Positions 37,393 through 46,735 of a stretch of 64,000 bases of DNA are shown one piece after another. Made by a program: the position numbers and the translations under genes. Every line of letters starts with the position of its first letter. Position 1 is the stretch's first letter. The notes under the pieces were generated by a model. The model worked only from the letters and a program-made list of their open reading frames with translations, did no database searches and was not told where the DNA came from. The DNA lies in assembly GCF_006175985.1 (NCBI RefSeq), contig NZ_SRSH01000011.1, positions 1 to 64,000 of the forward strand. Direction: 5' to 3'. The stretch comes from Methylotetracoccus oryzae. Lineage in GTDB: Bacteria; Pseudomonadota; Gammaproteobacteria; Methylococcales; Methylococcaceae.

Positions 37393-39222
37393 ATGCCGTC
37401 TTCCCGGAATCCGGATCATTCCCCGCGCAATGCGCTCGTGGCCGGCGACCCCGTAGCGATCGAGATTGCCAGCTTCCTGCGACACCTCGAGTCCTGCTTC
37501 CGGGCGCGGCAGCGGCGCGCGCTACGTTCACCCGATGTGCCGGATGAGAATCGAGGCGTGTTCTCGCTCGAACTGTCAATCGCCAGCGTCGATCGGGACC
37601 TGTTGCACCGGGCGGCACCCGATCTCCCTCCCCAGATCGGTTTGCTTGGCCCCACTCAGGCGGGCAAGAGTTCCCTGACGAATTGGCTGTTGGGTGTCAC
37701 ACGCGCCGGCGTCAGCCCGCTCGCTGGCTACACAATTCATCCCCAGGGTTTCTATTGGGGCCCGGACCACGACCGTCCGGCCGAGGACCTGGCGCCTTTT
37801 TTTCGCGGGCTGGAGCGCGTGGAAGCCGAAGCGCTCAGTCGTGAGCATCTCGACCGCTACACGCTCTCGCCAGCCGCCGCAACGCTGCCGACGGGACTCG
37901 CCCCAAGTGGCTGCATTTGGGACACCCCGGATTTCGACTCGGTCGACTCCGACATTTACCGCAGCCAGGTATTGCGCATCGCCGCCCTGGTCGACTTGGC
38001 CATCCTGGTCGTCAGCAAGGACAAATATGCCGACCAGACGGTCTGGGACATGCTCGAACTGCTGGAAGCCCTGCATCAGCCAGTGCTGGTCGTCATCAAC
38101 AAGATCGAACCACAGGCCAGCGAACTGGTAGTGAGCTCCTTCCACGAAAAATGGCGCGCGGTACGGCGCGACCACTCGCCCGAGACGATGACCATCCCGT
38201 TTACCGCAGGGATGAGTGAGGCCGGGACGCCGGCCGCCGTCGAGGCTCTGCTGACCACACTACGCAACCGGCTCGCATCGCCGGAGCGTCTCCGCAACGA
38301 TCGGCGCCGGCAGACGCGGGATCTAGTCGCGCGCTTCTGGCCCGACTGGCTGACGCCGGTGCGCGCCGAGCAGGATGCTCAAACCGAATGGAACACCGAA
38401 ATCGATGCCGCCATGAAAGAGGCGGTCGAGCGTTACACCCTCGACTATCTCGATCACCCACAGCATTACGAGACCTTTCAGCTCGCGCTGGCGCGACTGC
38501 TGACCCTGCTGGAAGTCCCAGGCGTCGGCGGCGCGCTTGCGAAGGCGCGCCGCGCACTGACCTGGCCCTTTCGGCAGGTTTCGGGTCTCGGTCGCGGCAA
38601 ACACCGGGGGGAGGCCGACGATGAGGCCATGACCACTGAAGAAGCGCTGCTGCTGCAAATCGGTGAACATGTGTTGCTGCGGCTGCATCGCGTCGCGGTT
38701 GCCCGGCGCGACGCCGAAAACGGCGCGCAGGACTGGTGGGGCGACGTGGCAGAACTGCTGCGGCAGTCTCGCGCCGGCCTGCAAGCACCGTTCAGTGCGG
38801 CGCTGCGCAGTTATCTGCGCTCGTTTCAGCCGGAAGTGGAAAGCACGGCACGGGATTTGTACCAACGACTCGAAGAACGTCCCGTCGTACTGAACAGTCT
38901 CCGTGCCACCCGTTTCACGACGGATGCCGCCGCACTGGCGCTGGCACTGCATTCCGGGGGCATCGGCATGCAGGATTTCGTGATCGCCCCGGCAACGCTG
39001 GCCGTGACGTCGATGCTGACCGAAAGCGCCCTCGGGCGCTACGTCGACCGCGCCGCGGATCACCTCAAGCGCCGGCAACTGGCCGCCGTGACGGCCTTCC
39101 TCGACGACGCACTGCGTCGCCCTCTGGCGGCCTTGCCCGATCAACTCGATCCCGCGCGGCATTTTCGCGTGTCGCGGGAGCGTGTCGGCCGCATCGAAGA
39201 CCTGTTGAAGGCTTATGTCTGA
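37393..39222 (+). CDS. Dynamin-like / Era-type GTPase, first of an overlapping pair
   Basis: The 609-residue protein has a GTPase domain (about 80-310): P-loop GPTQAGKSSL (86-94), G3 DTPDFD (from about 177), and G4 NKIE (about 236). The rest (about 330-600) is predicted to be helical with amphipathic stretches, as in dynamin-like or YfjP-type proteins. The second gene begins inside this one's end, overlapping by 8 bases, and has the same DTPDFDS core, so they are functionally linked. It follows rapA after 274 bases of unassigned DNA. Confidence 0.82.
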   Translation: MPSSRNPDHSPRNALVAGDPVAIEIASFLRHLESCFRARQRRALRSPDVPDENRGVFSLELSIASVDRDLLHRAAPDLPPQIGLLGPTQAGKSSLTNWLLGVTRAGVSPLAGYTIHPQGFYWGPDHDRPAEDLAPFFRGLERVEAEALSREHLDRYTLSPAAATLPTGLAPSGCIWDTPDFDSVDSDIYRSQVLRIAALVDLAILVVSKDKYADQTVWDMLELLEALHQPVLVVINKIEPQASELVVSSFHEKWRAVRRDHSPETMTIPFTAGMSEAGTPAAVEALLTTLRNRLASPERLRNDRRRQTRDLVARFWPDWLTPVRAEQDAQTEWNTEIDAAMKEAVERYTLDYLDHPQHYETFQLALARLLTLLEVPGVGGALAKARRALTWPFRQVSGLGRGKHRGEADDEAMTTEEALLLQIGEHVLLRLHRVAVARRDAENGAQDWWGDVAELLRQSRAGLQAPFSAALRSYLRSFQPEVESTARDLYQRLEERPVVLNSLRATRFTTDAAALALALHSGGIGMQDFVIAPATLAVTSMLTESALGRYVDRAADHLKRRQLAAVTAFLDDALRRPLAALPDQLDPARHFRVSRERVGRIEDLLKAYV

Positions 39223-40879
39223 CGACGGCGGATTGCAACAACTCCGGGACAAGGCCGTTAGCTGGAGTCAGCGGGCCGTCGTGCAGGGCTGGCTGACGGC
39301 GCAGGAGAGTGCACGCCTGGAGCGGCTTGAACATCGCTCACCCGACGCCTTGTTCGAGGGGCTGGAACGGCGACCGCTGGTCGTCGCGTTTTTTGGCGGA
39401 ACGGGCGTGGGTAAGAGTACGCTGCTGAACCGTCTGGCGGGACGGGAGGTGGCGCGCACCGGGGTGATCCGGCCGACTTCGCGCGAGATCACGGTCTATC
39501 TGCATGAGTCGGTCCGGATGCGGCCGCTACCGTCCTACCTGCCCCTGGATCGGATCCATGCCATTACCCACGACAGCGAGCGGTACAAGGATGTGCTGTG
39601 GGTCGATACACCCGATTTCGACAGCATGGACCGGACCAACCACGATTTGGCGCTGCAGTGGCTGCCGCACATCGACGTACTGGTCTACGTGGTCAGCCCC
39701 GAACGCTACCGCGACGACCGGGGTTGGCGAATTCTGTTGCAGCATGAGCGTGATCACGCCTGGATCTTCGTAATCAACCAGTGGGATCGCGCCCATCCCA
39801 GCCAGCTCCCGGATTTCGAACGACTGCTCGCCGAGGGAGGCTTCGACGCCCCGCTGGTCTTTCGGACGGCATCCGTGCCTGAGAGTGCGGCGCGACCGGC
39901 CGATGACTTCGCGCTGCTCGAAGCGACGATCCGCGACTTGTCCGAACAGCGAACCATGGCGCTGCTGACCGAGCACAATCTGCAGGGGCGCTTCAATGAG
40001 CTGGCCGACACCGTTGACACCCTGGCGGCGCGTTTCGGACAACCGCAATCTTTCAAGACACTGCGGGAGAGCTGGGCAGAACTCTGGCGAGCGACCTCCG
40101 CGAAACTGCGCAAGGGCCTGCAGTGGCCCATGGACGAATTCGTGATGCGGTTCGTGAACCGCGAAGCGGATCCGCTGCGGCGATCGATGGACCTGAATGC
40201 CGCGCGGTCGGTACCCGCCGAAGGACCCGTGCTGACACTACTGTGGGATGACTGGGCTCAGCTGTGCTTCGACGATGCTCTGGACCGCTTGCTGATTGAC
40301 GCGGAAACCATCGGTTTGCCGTCGCCACCGTTGCGGAACGCCTTGCAACCGCTAAGGCATCAGGCTTCGCGATGGGTGCTCGACGCGGGCCAGACCTCGC
40401 TGCGCGAGGCACTCGCCAGGCCCGGAACTCGAGGGCAGCGCCTGTTGCTGAAGCTGGCCGGACTGCTCTCGGTCATCGCCCCACTCGGCGCCACTGGCTG
40501 GGTCGCGTATGAAGTCGTCGTGCTGTACTACCGCAGCGTGCAGGCCGAAACACCCTTCCTGGGTACGGAGTTTGCGATCCATAGCGCATTGCTGATCGCC
40601 GTCGCGTGGCTTCTGCCCTATGCGGCGCAGCACAAGCTGAAACCGTCCACGGAAAAGACGGCGCGCCGGGGACTGGAACGCGGACTGGAACAGGCCTTCG
40701 ACACCCTGCGTGAAGCGGTCGATGATCAACTGGACGCCGTCTCGGACACCGCCACGGCAATGCGCTCCGAAGCGGCCGACCTGATCCAACGCGGCCGCAA
40801 ACCGATGGCCTTGCAGGGAACGGACCGTGCCGCGGGTTCAGGGTCTGCGGAGCGAACCCTCGCCCGGGCCCGGCGCTAG
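39215..40879 (+). CDS. GTPase with two membrane helices, second of an overlapping pair
   Basis: The 554-residue protein has P-loop FGGTGVGKSTLLN (61-69), a G2 Thr in IRPTSREITV, G3 DTPDFDSMD (about 131), and G4 NQWD (about 188, variant of NKxD). A helical region follows and ends in a pair of hydrophobic segments near residues 408-432 and 445-470 (FAIHSALLIAVAWLLP), so the protein is anchored to the membrane. With its upstream neighbour it forms a candidate hetero-oligomeric membrane-remodelling pair. Start ATG 39215 overlaps the previous gene's stop. Confidence 0.82.
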   Translation: MSDDGGLQQLRDKAVSWSQRAVVQGWLTAQESARLERLEHRSPDALFEGLERRPLVVAFFGGTGVGKSTLLNRLAGREVARTGVIRPTSREITVYLHESVRMRPLPSYLPLDRIHAITHDSERYKDVLWVDTPDFDSMDRTNHDLALQWLPHIDVLVYVVSPERYRDDRGWRILLQHERDHAWIFVINQWDRAHPSQLPDFERLLAEGGFDAPLVFRTASVPESAARPADDFALLEATIRDLSEQRTMALLTEHNLQGRFNELADTVDTLAARFGQPQSFKTLRESWAELWRATSAKLRKGLQWPMDEFVMRFVNREADPLRRSMDLNAARSVPAEGPVLTLLWDDWAQLCFDDALDRLLIDAETIGLPSPPLRNALQPLRHQASRWVLDAGQTSLREALARPGTRGQRLLLKLAGLLSVIAPLGATGWVAYEVVVLYYRSVQAETPFLGTEFAIHSALLIAVAWLLPYAAQHKLKPSTEKTARRGLERGLEQAFDTLREAVDDQLDAVSDTATAMRSEAADLIQRGRKPMALQGTDRAAGSGSAERTLARARR

Positions 40880-40933
40880 CGCGTCTGCCCAGCGAGCGCG
40901 GAGAGTCGGACTGCGGCTGCGCCGCGCGCGCCG

Positions 40934-41986
40934 TCATGGTCGCAGGGGGGACTCCTCTGCCCTTAGCCTTGGCGTCCCTGACTCGCCGGCGGTTTCGAAT
41001 GCGCCCGCGGGCTCCGTTCCAGGGTGCGGCGCGTGGTGCGCATGTCCCGGGCAGGCATGAGCGCCCGGAAGGCCGGCGCCCGCCAGGTTGCAATAGAGGT
41101 GATCCGGGTCGCAGCCGACGCATTCGAGTTGCAGCGTGCTATGAACGATACCGTAGCGGTCGTCCAAGACCGCTTTCAACTCACAGAGGATGCGGGCCGC
41201 ATCGCCGATGCGCTGGTCATCGGTAACGACATGCGCGGAAAGCATCCGCAGGCTCTTTGACAGGCTCCACACGTGCAGGTCGTGGATGCTGCGTACGCCC
41301 GGCACCGAAAGCAGATCGCGCACCATCAAGCTCATGTCGATGTCGCGCGGCACGCTTTCCAGCAGGATTTCCAGTGTTTCCTTGAGGATCAGCCAGGCGT
41401 TCCACAAGATCAGCAGGCCGATCAAGACGCTGGCGAACGGATCCAGCCAGTTCAGTCCGGTCAGCCAGATGCCCACCCCGGCGAAGACCGCGCCGAGCGT
41501 CGAGAACACGTCCCCCATCAGGTGCAGGAAGGCACTGTGCAGGTTCAGATCGTGCTCGCGCCCGTGGCTCACCAACCAGGCGGTAATCAAGTTAACGACG
41601 AGGGCCGCCGCACCGACAGCAATGAGGATGTCGGCCTGCACTTCTGGCGGTGCGCGATAGCGCTCGTAGGCCTCGTACATGACACCGAGCGCGATCAGGG
41701 CCAGCGTCGTCGAGTTGATCAAGGCGACGAGAATACCAACGCGATGGTAACCGAAGGTGTTCGAGGAATTGGCTGGGAGCGCCGCAAGGCGCATCGCGTA
41801 CCAACTCAGGGCCAGCGCCATGACGTCCGTAAGGTTGTGTCCTGCGTCGGTCAACAGCGCGAGACTGTCGGCCTTGAGCCCAGCCCAGGCCTCGACCCCG
41901 ACAAACACCAGCGTCAAGCCGATTGACAGCGCCAACCGAACCTGTGAGGATTTGTGATGTGCGGCATGTGTATGTCCCGATCCCAC
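40934..41986 (-). CDS. CDF-family metal cation efflux protein (CzcD-type)
   Basis: The 350-residue exporter has six helices, the two Asp/His metal-site motifs (TDAGHNLTDVMAL in helix 2 and HLMGDVFSTLGA in helix 5), and a cytoplasmic domain (about 205-300) of the ferredoxin-like CDF fold. It begins with a His-rich stretch (GHTHAAHHK). A long C-terminal tail with CVGCDPDHLYCN, HACPGHAHHAPH adds more metal ligands. It moves Zn, Co or Cd out of the cell with proton exchange. Confidence 0.92.
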   Translation of the reverse strand: MGSGHTHAAHHKSSQVRLALSIGLTLVFVGVEAWAGLKADSLALLTDAGHNLTDVMALALSWYAMRLAALPANSSNTFGYHRVGILVALINSTTLALIALGVMYEAYERYRAPPEVQADILIAVGAAALVVNLITAWLVSHGREHDLNLHSAFLHLMGDVFSTLGAVFAGVGIWLTGLNWLDPFASVLIGLLILWNAWLILKETLEILLESVPRDIDMSLMVRDLLSVPGVRSIHDLHVWSLSKSLRMLSAHVVTDDQRIGDAARILCELKAVLDDRYGIVHSTLQLECVGCDPDHLYCNLAGAGLPGAHACPGHAHHAPHPGTEPAGAFETAGESGTPRLRAEESPLRP

Positions 41987-42225
41987 GGTTCGCGGACCTC
42001 CAGCCGCTAGCTCAATATCGGTTCACTATACCAAGTTCCCCGGGCCAGAGGCGCGATTCGGCCCGTTTCGCGTGGCTCCCACGGGGCAAGCGCGGGCGGA
42101 CGGCGCCGCGCGATTCTCAGCGTACTGAACTCCACTCCACTGACTTCCGGACTTCACTCGGAGTCGAAGGGCAGGACCCGTCACAGATACGATTTGGATA
42201 ACCCGACTCGCCGGGAGGATTCGCC

Positions 42226-43035
42226 ATGGCACACTTCGCAAAACTGAGCTGCCTTTTGGGCGTGCTGGCCGCCGCCGGCGCGCATGCCGACAGCGCCCTG
42301 CAATACCGGCTGAACGGGCAACCCGATACCCACCTCATTCTGGTGAAGGACGGCAAGGTGCTGATCCCGAATCTCGACGGTGCGGATCACCATCGCGACC
42401 TGCTTTTCGACCGCAGCCTTCGGGAAGCGATTCTGATCGATCACAAGACGCAGACTTATGTGAAGGTGAACAAGCAGGCAATCGAGAAGATCAGCCGTCA
42501 GACCGAACCGCTGCAGCCGCTGTTGGCCGGGTTGGGCTCCCAGTTGAAGAACCTGACCCCCGAGCAGCGCGCCAAATGGCAGGGAATGCTCGGCGGAATC
42601 GATCTGGACAAGTTGGTGGCCGCAACCCAGACGCGGACGCCCATGCTTTTGTCAAAGCAAGGACCCGCGCGCACGGTTGGAAGTTATACCTGCACTCCGG
42701 TCACCGTGCAGCGCGGCAAGGACAAGGTCGCTGAAGTGTGTCTGTCCGACGCGCATGCGCTTGGCCTGGCCGAGGACGACTATACAACACTGCGTTCGCT
42801 ACTCGATTTCGCCGAGCGCGTTGCCAAGAAGACGCAGGGGCTGAGCAGTTTGATGGGCTTCTCGATCCCGGTGGTCGAAGTCGAGAGTATGCCTGGCATT
42901 CCGGTGGAAATCCGGTCGATTGGGCGCAAGCACTCCGAACAGGCCCAACTGGCATCCGTCGGCCAACCGGGGGACGCGACGGTGGCGATGACCGTACCCG
43001 AGGGATACCGAGGAGAAGACCTCAAGCTCTGGTAG
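42226..43035 (+). CDS. Exported protein of the DUF4412-like type
   Basis: The 269-residue product has a signal peptide (AKLSCLLGVLAAAGAHADS, cleavage near residue 22). The mature part begins ALQYRLNG and alternates strands and helices. It contains a Cys pair (YTCTP and EVCLSD) likely disulfide-bonded in the periplasm, and a Met-containing C-terminal region (GMLGG, SSLMGFSIPVVEVESMPGIPVEI). A strong GGGAGGA ribosome site precedes the ATG. Function unknown. Confidence 0.65.
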   Translation: MAHFAKLSCLLGVLAAAGAHADSALQYRLNGQPDTHLILVKDGKVLIPNLDGADHHRDLLFDRSLREAILIDHKTQTYVKVNKQAIEKISRQTEPLQPLLAGLGSQLKNLTPEQRAKWQGMLGGIDLDKLVAATQTRTPMLLSKQGPARTVGSYTCTPVTVQRGKDKVAEVCLSDAHALGLAEDDYTTLRSLLDFAERVAKKTQGLSSLMGFSIPVVEVESMPGIPVEIRSIGRKHSEQAQLASVGQPGDATVAMTVPEGYRGEDLKLW

Positions 43036-43045
43036 CGTCCGGAGA

Positions 43046-43594
43046 CTAAGGACCACTGGTCTCGCGGACCGCATCGTCGGCGCGCGCGCCGCTTGTCGCT
43101 GCGGCTGCCCGCCATGCCGAACGCTGGGCAACCAGCGAGGCCGCGGTAAAGAACAGGAGCGCTGCGAGACTGATCTCGAGCGCAAGAAAGGCTCCAATCT
43201 TGAAGTAGGCAAAGGCGGGGTGGGCGAAACGGACCAGCCACCCCGCAAGTTCATCCGCCACGGCAGAGACGAAAGTCGCCCCCGTCAGCCATAACTTCAA
43301 CGTCGGGTTCAGCGCCGTGAAGAGCAGCAGGTGGGTCAGCGTAAGGACCAGGATGCCCATCGAAAACAAATGGAAATGAGTCACTTCGAGCAGGCTCTGG
43401 TAACTCTTCGGCTGCGTGAACTGCTCCTCTGACCCGAGGTAATACGCGACGACCGACTGCGGCGTGAGATTCATCTTGTGAAAGTACATCAGCGCATTAC
43501 TGACCCAGAAAAGCGCGATGTAGCCCAGAAACATCAGGATGATCAGATTGATCATCGACTGTCGGCGTTGCTCCCCGGTAACGAAGAAGCGCAT
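43046..43594 (-). CDS. Four-helix inner-membrane protein, third gene of the porin/FMN operon
   Basis: The 182-residue product has four hydrophobic segments near residues 16-36, 70-95, 101-120 and 132-155. Several His lie in or next to them (YFHKMN, THFHLFSMG, LTHLLLF), a pattern that allows heme or metal binding but does not prove it. The C-terminus is Ala/Arg-rich and variable. It starts right after the FMN-binding gene (stop at 43595), so the two are coupled. No family assigned. Confidence 0.65.
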   Translation of the reverse strand: MRFFVTGEQRRQSMINLIILMFLGYIALFWVSNALMYFHKMNLTPQSVVAYYLGSEEQFTQPKSYQSLLEVTHFHLFSMGILVLTLTHLLLFTALNPTLKLWLTGATFVSAVADELAGWLVRFAHPAFAYFKIGAFLALEISLAALLFFTAASLVAQRSAWRAAAATSGARADDAVRETSGP

Positions 43595-44152
43595 CTACTG
43601 ATTCCCTCCCGCAGGTGGTGATATCTGGTACAAGGTCAGGACCTTCCGTACGCTATCCAGTGCCGCTCGCACGCTCAACGTAGCCCCGCTGACGCCATCA
43701 ACCCCTTGGTTGAGCACCAGTTCCTGCGCGGGCTTCCCCACCAGACCGTCGTACCAGCGATCGGGTGGTTTGTACTCCGGAGGCTCGTGGAATGCGAGCA
43801 TGACGGCTTTGGTCAGTTCCCCGCGCGGTGACAAAACCAGCATCAGTGTCTCCGCCTGAGTGCGGACGTTATGGCTTTCGAGCGCTGCATAACCGAGCAC
43901 CTCGCCTCCCCGCTGTCCCTCGTAGAAGGTGAACAGTTGGGACTCGATCTTTACCTTCGCCTTCGCTTCGATCGCGGCGACTTGCTCGTCGGTCAGGAAC
44001 AGCGGGCGGGGCTCGATTACGGCGCCTGCGCCGAAAGCCAGTTCGAAGGCCTCGTCCTTGGCGTAGTAGACCACTGCCGCGGCATCGCCGACACCAAGAC
44101 CCCAAACCAGAGCGGTGAGCGGAATCCATCTTCTCAAGTTTCGCGTGTTCAC
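43595..44152 (-). CDS. Exported FMN-binding domain protein
   Basis: This 185-residue protein has a signal peptide (LVWGLGVGDAAA) and ends in an FMN-binding domain with DGVSGATLS (about 152-160), where Thr158 is the likely flavinylation site, as in NqrC/RnfG. The motif KPAQELVLNQGVDGVSGATLS is typical. It should carry covalently bound FMN in the periplasm and shuttle electrons. It sits between the porin gene (upstream) and a four-helix membrane protein gene (downstream). Confidence 0.85.
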   Translation of the reverse strand: MNTRNLRRWIPLTALVWGLGVGDAAAVVYYAKDEAFELAFGAGAVIEPRPLFLTDEQVAAIEAKAKVKIESQLFTFYEGQRGGEVLGYAALESHNVRTQAETLMLVLSPRGELTKAVMLAFHEPPEYKPPDRWYDGLVGKPAQELVLNQGVDGVSGATLSVRAALDSVRKVLTLYQISPPAGGNQ

Positions 44153-44188
44153 ACCGTAAGTTCGTCTTGGCTCGCTGGTTCGACCCGA

Positions 44189-45715
44189 TTAATAGATGAA
44201 GCCCACGCCGAGGTTGAACTCGTCAGGAACCCCCCCGGACTGCGCGCCGATATTACGGTAGTCGGCCTTGATCACGATGTTGGGATGCGGTTTATAGGTC
44301 AGACCGCCCTGGTAGATGGTACGGTTCCAAAAGCCGTTGTCGGAGAACCCGCGAGGCGCGGCGGCGATTGTATCAAAGCGCTCGAACCGGAAAAACGGCG
44401 CCAGAAACTGCGTCGACGTGGGCCACAGAAAGGGCATCACGTCGTAGGCCAGTTCCGCATAGTAGCCATAGTTCTGACTCCCGATCGTCTCGCCCTTCTG
44501 CGCACTGACGAGGGAAGCATCGCCGATATGACCCCAGGCACCGAGTGCTCGGAACTCCAGACCGCGGTAATGCCACTGCACATGCCCCTCATAGAGCTGC
44601 GTCAACACATCCGCCTTCCGGCCCACGAAGGTCGCCCCCTGGCCGGCATCGCCGACAAAGGCCGATCCGCCGAAAAACATCCCCGTGAGCGCTTCCGGCG
44701 CGTAATCGAAGCGCCCTACGAAAGCCCAGTCTTCCGCGACGGCCCGACTGCCGCTCTGCCGGCTGTCACGAATGCCGGCCGAGGTAAAGCCGGTATCGGC
44801 GGTGGTTCCGGCGTTCAGACTGTTCACGCCATAGACTCGATAGGTCAGGCCCGGCAGCGCCTCGCCATGCAAACCGGCACCCACTTCGCGCCAGGTCGTC
44901 GGGATGATGTAACGCTCGACATCAGGCCTCCGGTTGCCGTGGAAGAATAGAGGCTCGTGGATTTCGTTGATGAATCCCATGGGCATCAGCATCAGACCCG
45001 TCCTGATGTTGACCCGCTCATCCAGCAGAAAGTCCAACTGCGAGAATTCGACCGAGACCTCACCCCTGTCCTCCGCGCCGGACCCGGTCGTGCCATGCTC
45101 GAACTCGATCTCGCTGTTCAATACGATCCAGTCGTTGAACTTGTAGCCAGCGTAAAGGACCAGACGGACGAAATCGACCTCGTCTCGACGTCGTGTATCT
45201 CTTTCGTTCTGAAAGTTGGTGTAAAAGTACTCACCGTAACCCCCGATCGACAAGCCTCGCTTGACCATATAGACCTGCGAAGCCGCCGGCCCCATACCGT
45301 AAAGACTTTTGTACTCGCGCTTGTCCGGGATGTTCAGTTGCGTCTTGAGCTTCTCGACCTCGGTCGCCAGGATGTCCGTCTTTCGCTCCTGTTCGGTCTT
45401 GCCGGACTTCTTGCTCGACGTTGCGGGCGGCTGGCCAGCCGGTTGCGACGTGGCGCCGGAGGCCTCCTGCGAGGCGACCGCCGCACCGCCGCCGGCAGGC
45501 GCCGTCTCCTTTGCGGCCTCAGCCGGAGCGGGCGCCCCGCTGATTTTCTTCTTCAGTGCCTCGATCTCGCGCTGCTGCTGCTGGATGATCTTCCACATGT
45601 CTTCCATGCTGGCCGGCATGCCAGCGGGTATGGCGAGAGCATCGTCGGCCAACGCGGCTAACACGGCAGCCATTACCGTCCCGACGGAACGAGCAATGGT
45701 GGAGGAATGGGTCAT
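44189..45715 (-). CDS. Outer-membrane porin-like beta-barrel protein with coiled-coil head
   Basis: The 508-residue protein has a signal peptide, then a coiled-coil segment (about residues 38-60, MWKIIQQQQREIEALKKK), an Ala/Pro-rich linker (about 60-120), then a long series of amphipathic strands (about 155-508) ending in aromatic FIY, as in outer-membrane barrels. Motifs like GEYFYTNFQ and DEVDFVRLVLYAGYKFNDWIVLNSEIEFEHG recall phosphate-selective porins. It heads a three-gene operon with the FMN-binding and four-helix genes. Confidence 0.82.
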   Translation of the reverse strand: MTHSSTIARSVGTVMAAVLAALADDALAIPAGMPASMEDMWKIIQQQQREIEALKKKISGAPAPAEAAKETAPAGGGAAVASQEASGATSQPAGQPPATSSKKSGKTEQERKTDILATEVEKLKTQLNIPDKREYKSLYGMGPAASQVYMVKRGLSIGGYGEYFYTNFQNERDTRRRDEVDFVRLVLYAGYKFNDWIVLNSEIEFEHGTTGSGAEDRGEVSVEFSQLDFLLDERVNIRTGLMLMPMGFINEIHEPLFFHGNRRPDVERYIIPTTWREVGAGLHGEALPGLTYRVYGVNSLNAGTTADTGFTSAGIRDSRQSGSRAVAEDWAFVGRFDYAPEALTGMFFGGSAFVGDAGQGATFVGRKADVLTQLYEGHVQWHYRGLEFRALGAWGHIGDASLVSAQKGETIGSQNYGYYAELAYDVMPFLWPTSTQFLAPFFRFERFDTIAAAPRGFSDNGFWNRTIYQGGLTYKPHPNIVIKADYRNIGAQSGGVPDEFNLGVGFIY

Positions 45716-45828
45716 GAGAGGGTCTCCGTATTGGACTACCCCCTCATTAAACAGTAATTGTTCTCAACAGGCAATGGCTCGTGTTTAGATACGAATACTG
45801 CTTGAGAATGTCGTTACGCCTGTAGCGC

Positions 45829-46650
45829 CTACGACATGCCGTCCGGTAGACGGGCCTTGTAGCGGGACTCGTAGCCCGGTGCCTGACACTGCGACTTCAA
45901 ATCGTCACCAACCAGCGGCAGTTCGAAGCAGAAGGCAACCGGGCGGGCAGCGGAACCCTCACACCAGAGCACCCCGCCATCCCGCTCGATGGTACGCCGC
46001 GCGAAACTCACGCCGCGCCCAGACGACGCGGCCTGAACTGCTTGCATCCCGGCTAGAGTCCCTACTGACTCGCACTCGGGCGTCACGGCGGCAGCAGTGT
46101 CCTGAGCGATCCAACAACGCAGCACGTTGCCGCTTTTCGGCTCCGCCCGAAACAGTAAGTGCCCACCCCTCGGCATGCTCTCAAGCACAGCCCGGGTCAG
46201 CGCGAGACAGACATGGAGGTAGGCGAAGCGGTCGCCGTCGACCACGAGATCGACCTCGGGGCAAGCGATCTCGACCGAGCAATCACGATGGCGGAGTGTC
46301 ACGGACAACAGGATCGCGAGGTCGTTGAAAAGCTCCCGCCAGTCGAATGGCGAAGCCTCGACCGCATCCGGGATCGATAAGTGGACCCAGATCGCGACCA
46401 ACTGGCGAATGCGGTCGAGCTGGATCTGTAATGCGTCTACAGCGCTGCGCGCCTGTGCGTTAGCTGGCCCTTGGCCGCATTGGAGTTTAAGGAGTTCGAC
46501 ATTCAGGCCCGCAGCCTGCAGCGAATTACCCACATCATGCGCCCAGCCGGGACTCGCGAACAGCAGTGCCTCGGCGATCGACTCCGTATCGGGAACGGCA
46601 AACGCCTCCGCCTCGGGGCTATCGATCTGATCAGAGCATTCAACGTTCAT
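45829..46650 (-). CDS. Histidine-kinase-like protein with degenerate ATP-binding site
   Basis: The 273-residue protein has an H-box-like motif, WAHDVGNSLQAAGLN (His38), in a dimerisation helix, then a region shaped like a HATPase_c domain. However, the expected N-box Asn is missing (LHVCLALTRAVLESM), and the G1 box D-x-G-x-G reads QDTAAAV. GRGVSFARRTIERDGGVLWCE resembles the G2 box. It has no transmembrane segment, so it is soluble. It lies downstream of the FixJ-type regulator gene on the same strand and may be its partner, acting as phosphatase or scaffold. Confidence 0.7.
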   Translation of the reverse strand: MNVECSDQIDSPEAEAFAVPDTESIAEALLFASPGWAHDVGNSLQAAGLNVELLKLQCGQGPANAQARSAVDALQIQLDRIRQLVAIWVHLSIPDAVEASPFDWRELFNDLAILLSVTLRHRDCSVEIACPEVDLVVDGDRFAYLHVCLALTRAVLESMPRGGHLLFRAEPKSGNVLRCWIAQDTAAAVTPECESVGTLAGMQAVQAASSGRGVSFARRTIERDGGVLWCEGSAARPVAFCFELPLVGDDLKSQCQAPGYESRYKARLPDGMS

Positions 46651-46735
46651 GGGCTCTGCAGTCCGTCCAACCCGTTCCGGCACAGACGGTACCATGCAAG
46701 GGGATCGCGCTCGACCCGCCACGCCATGGTATCCA

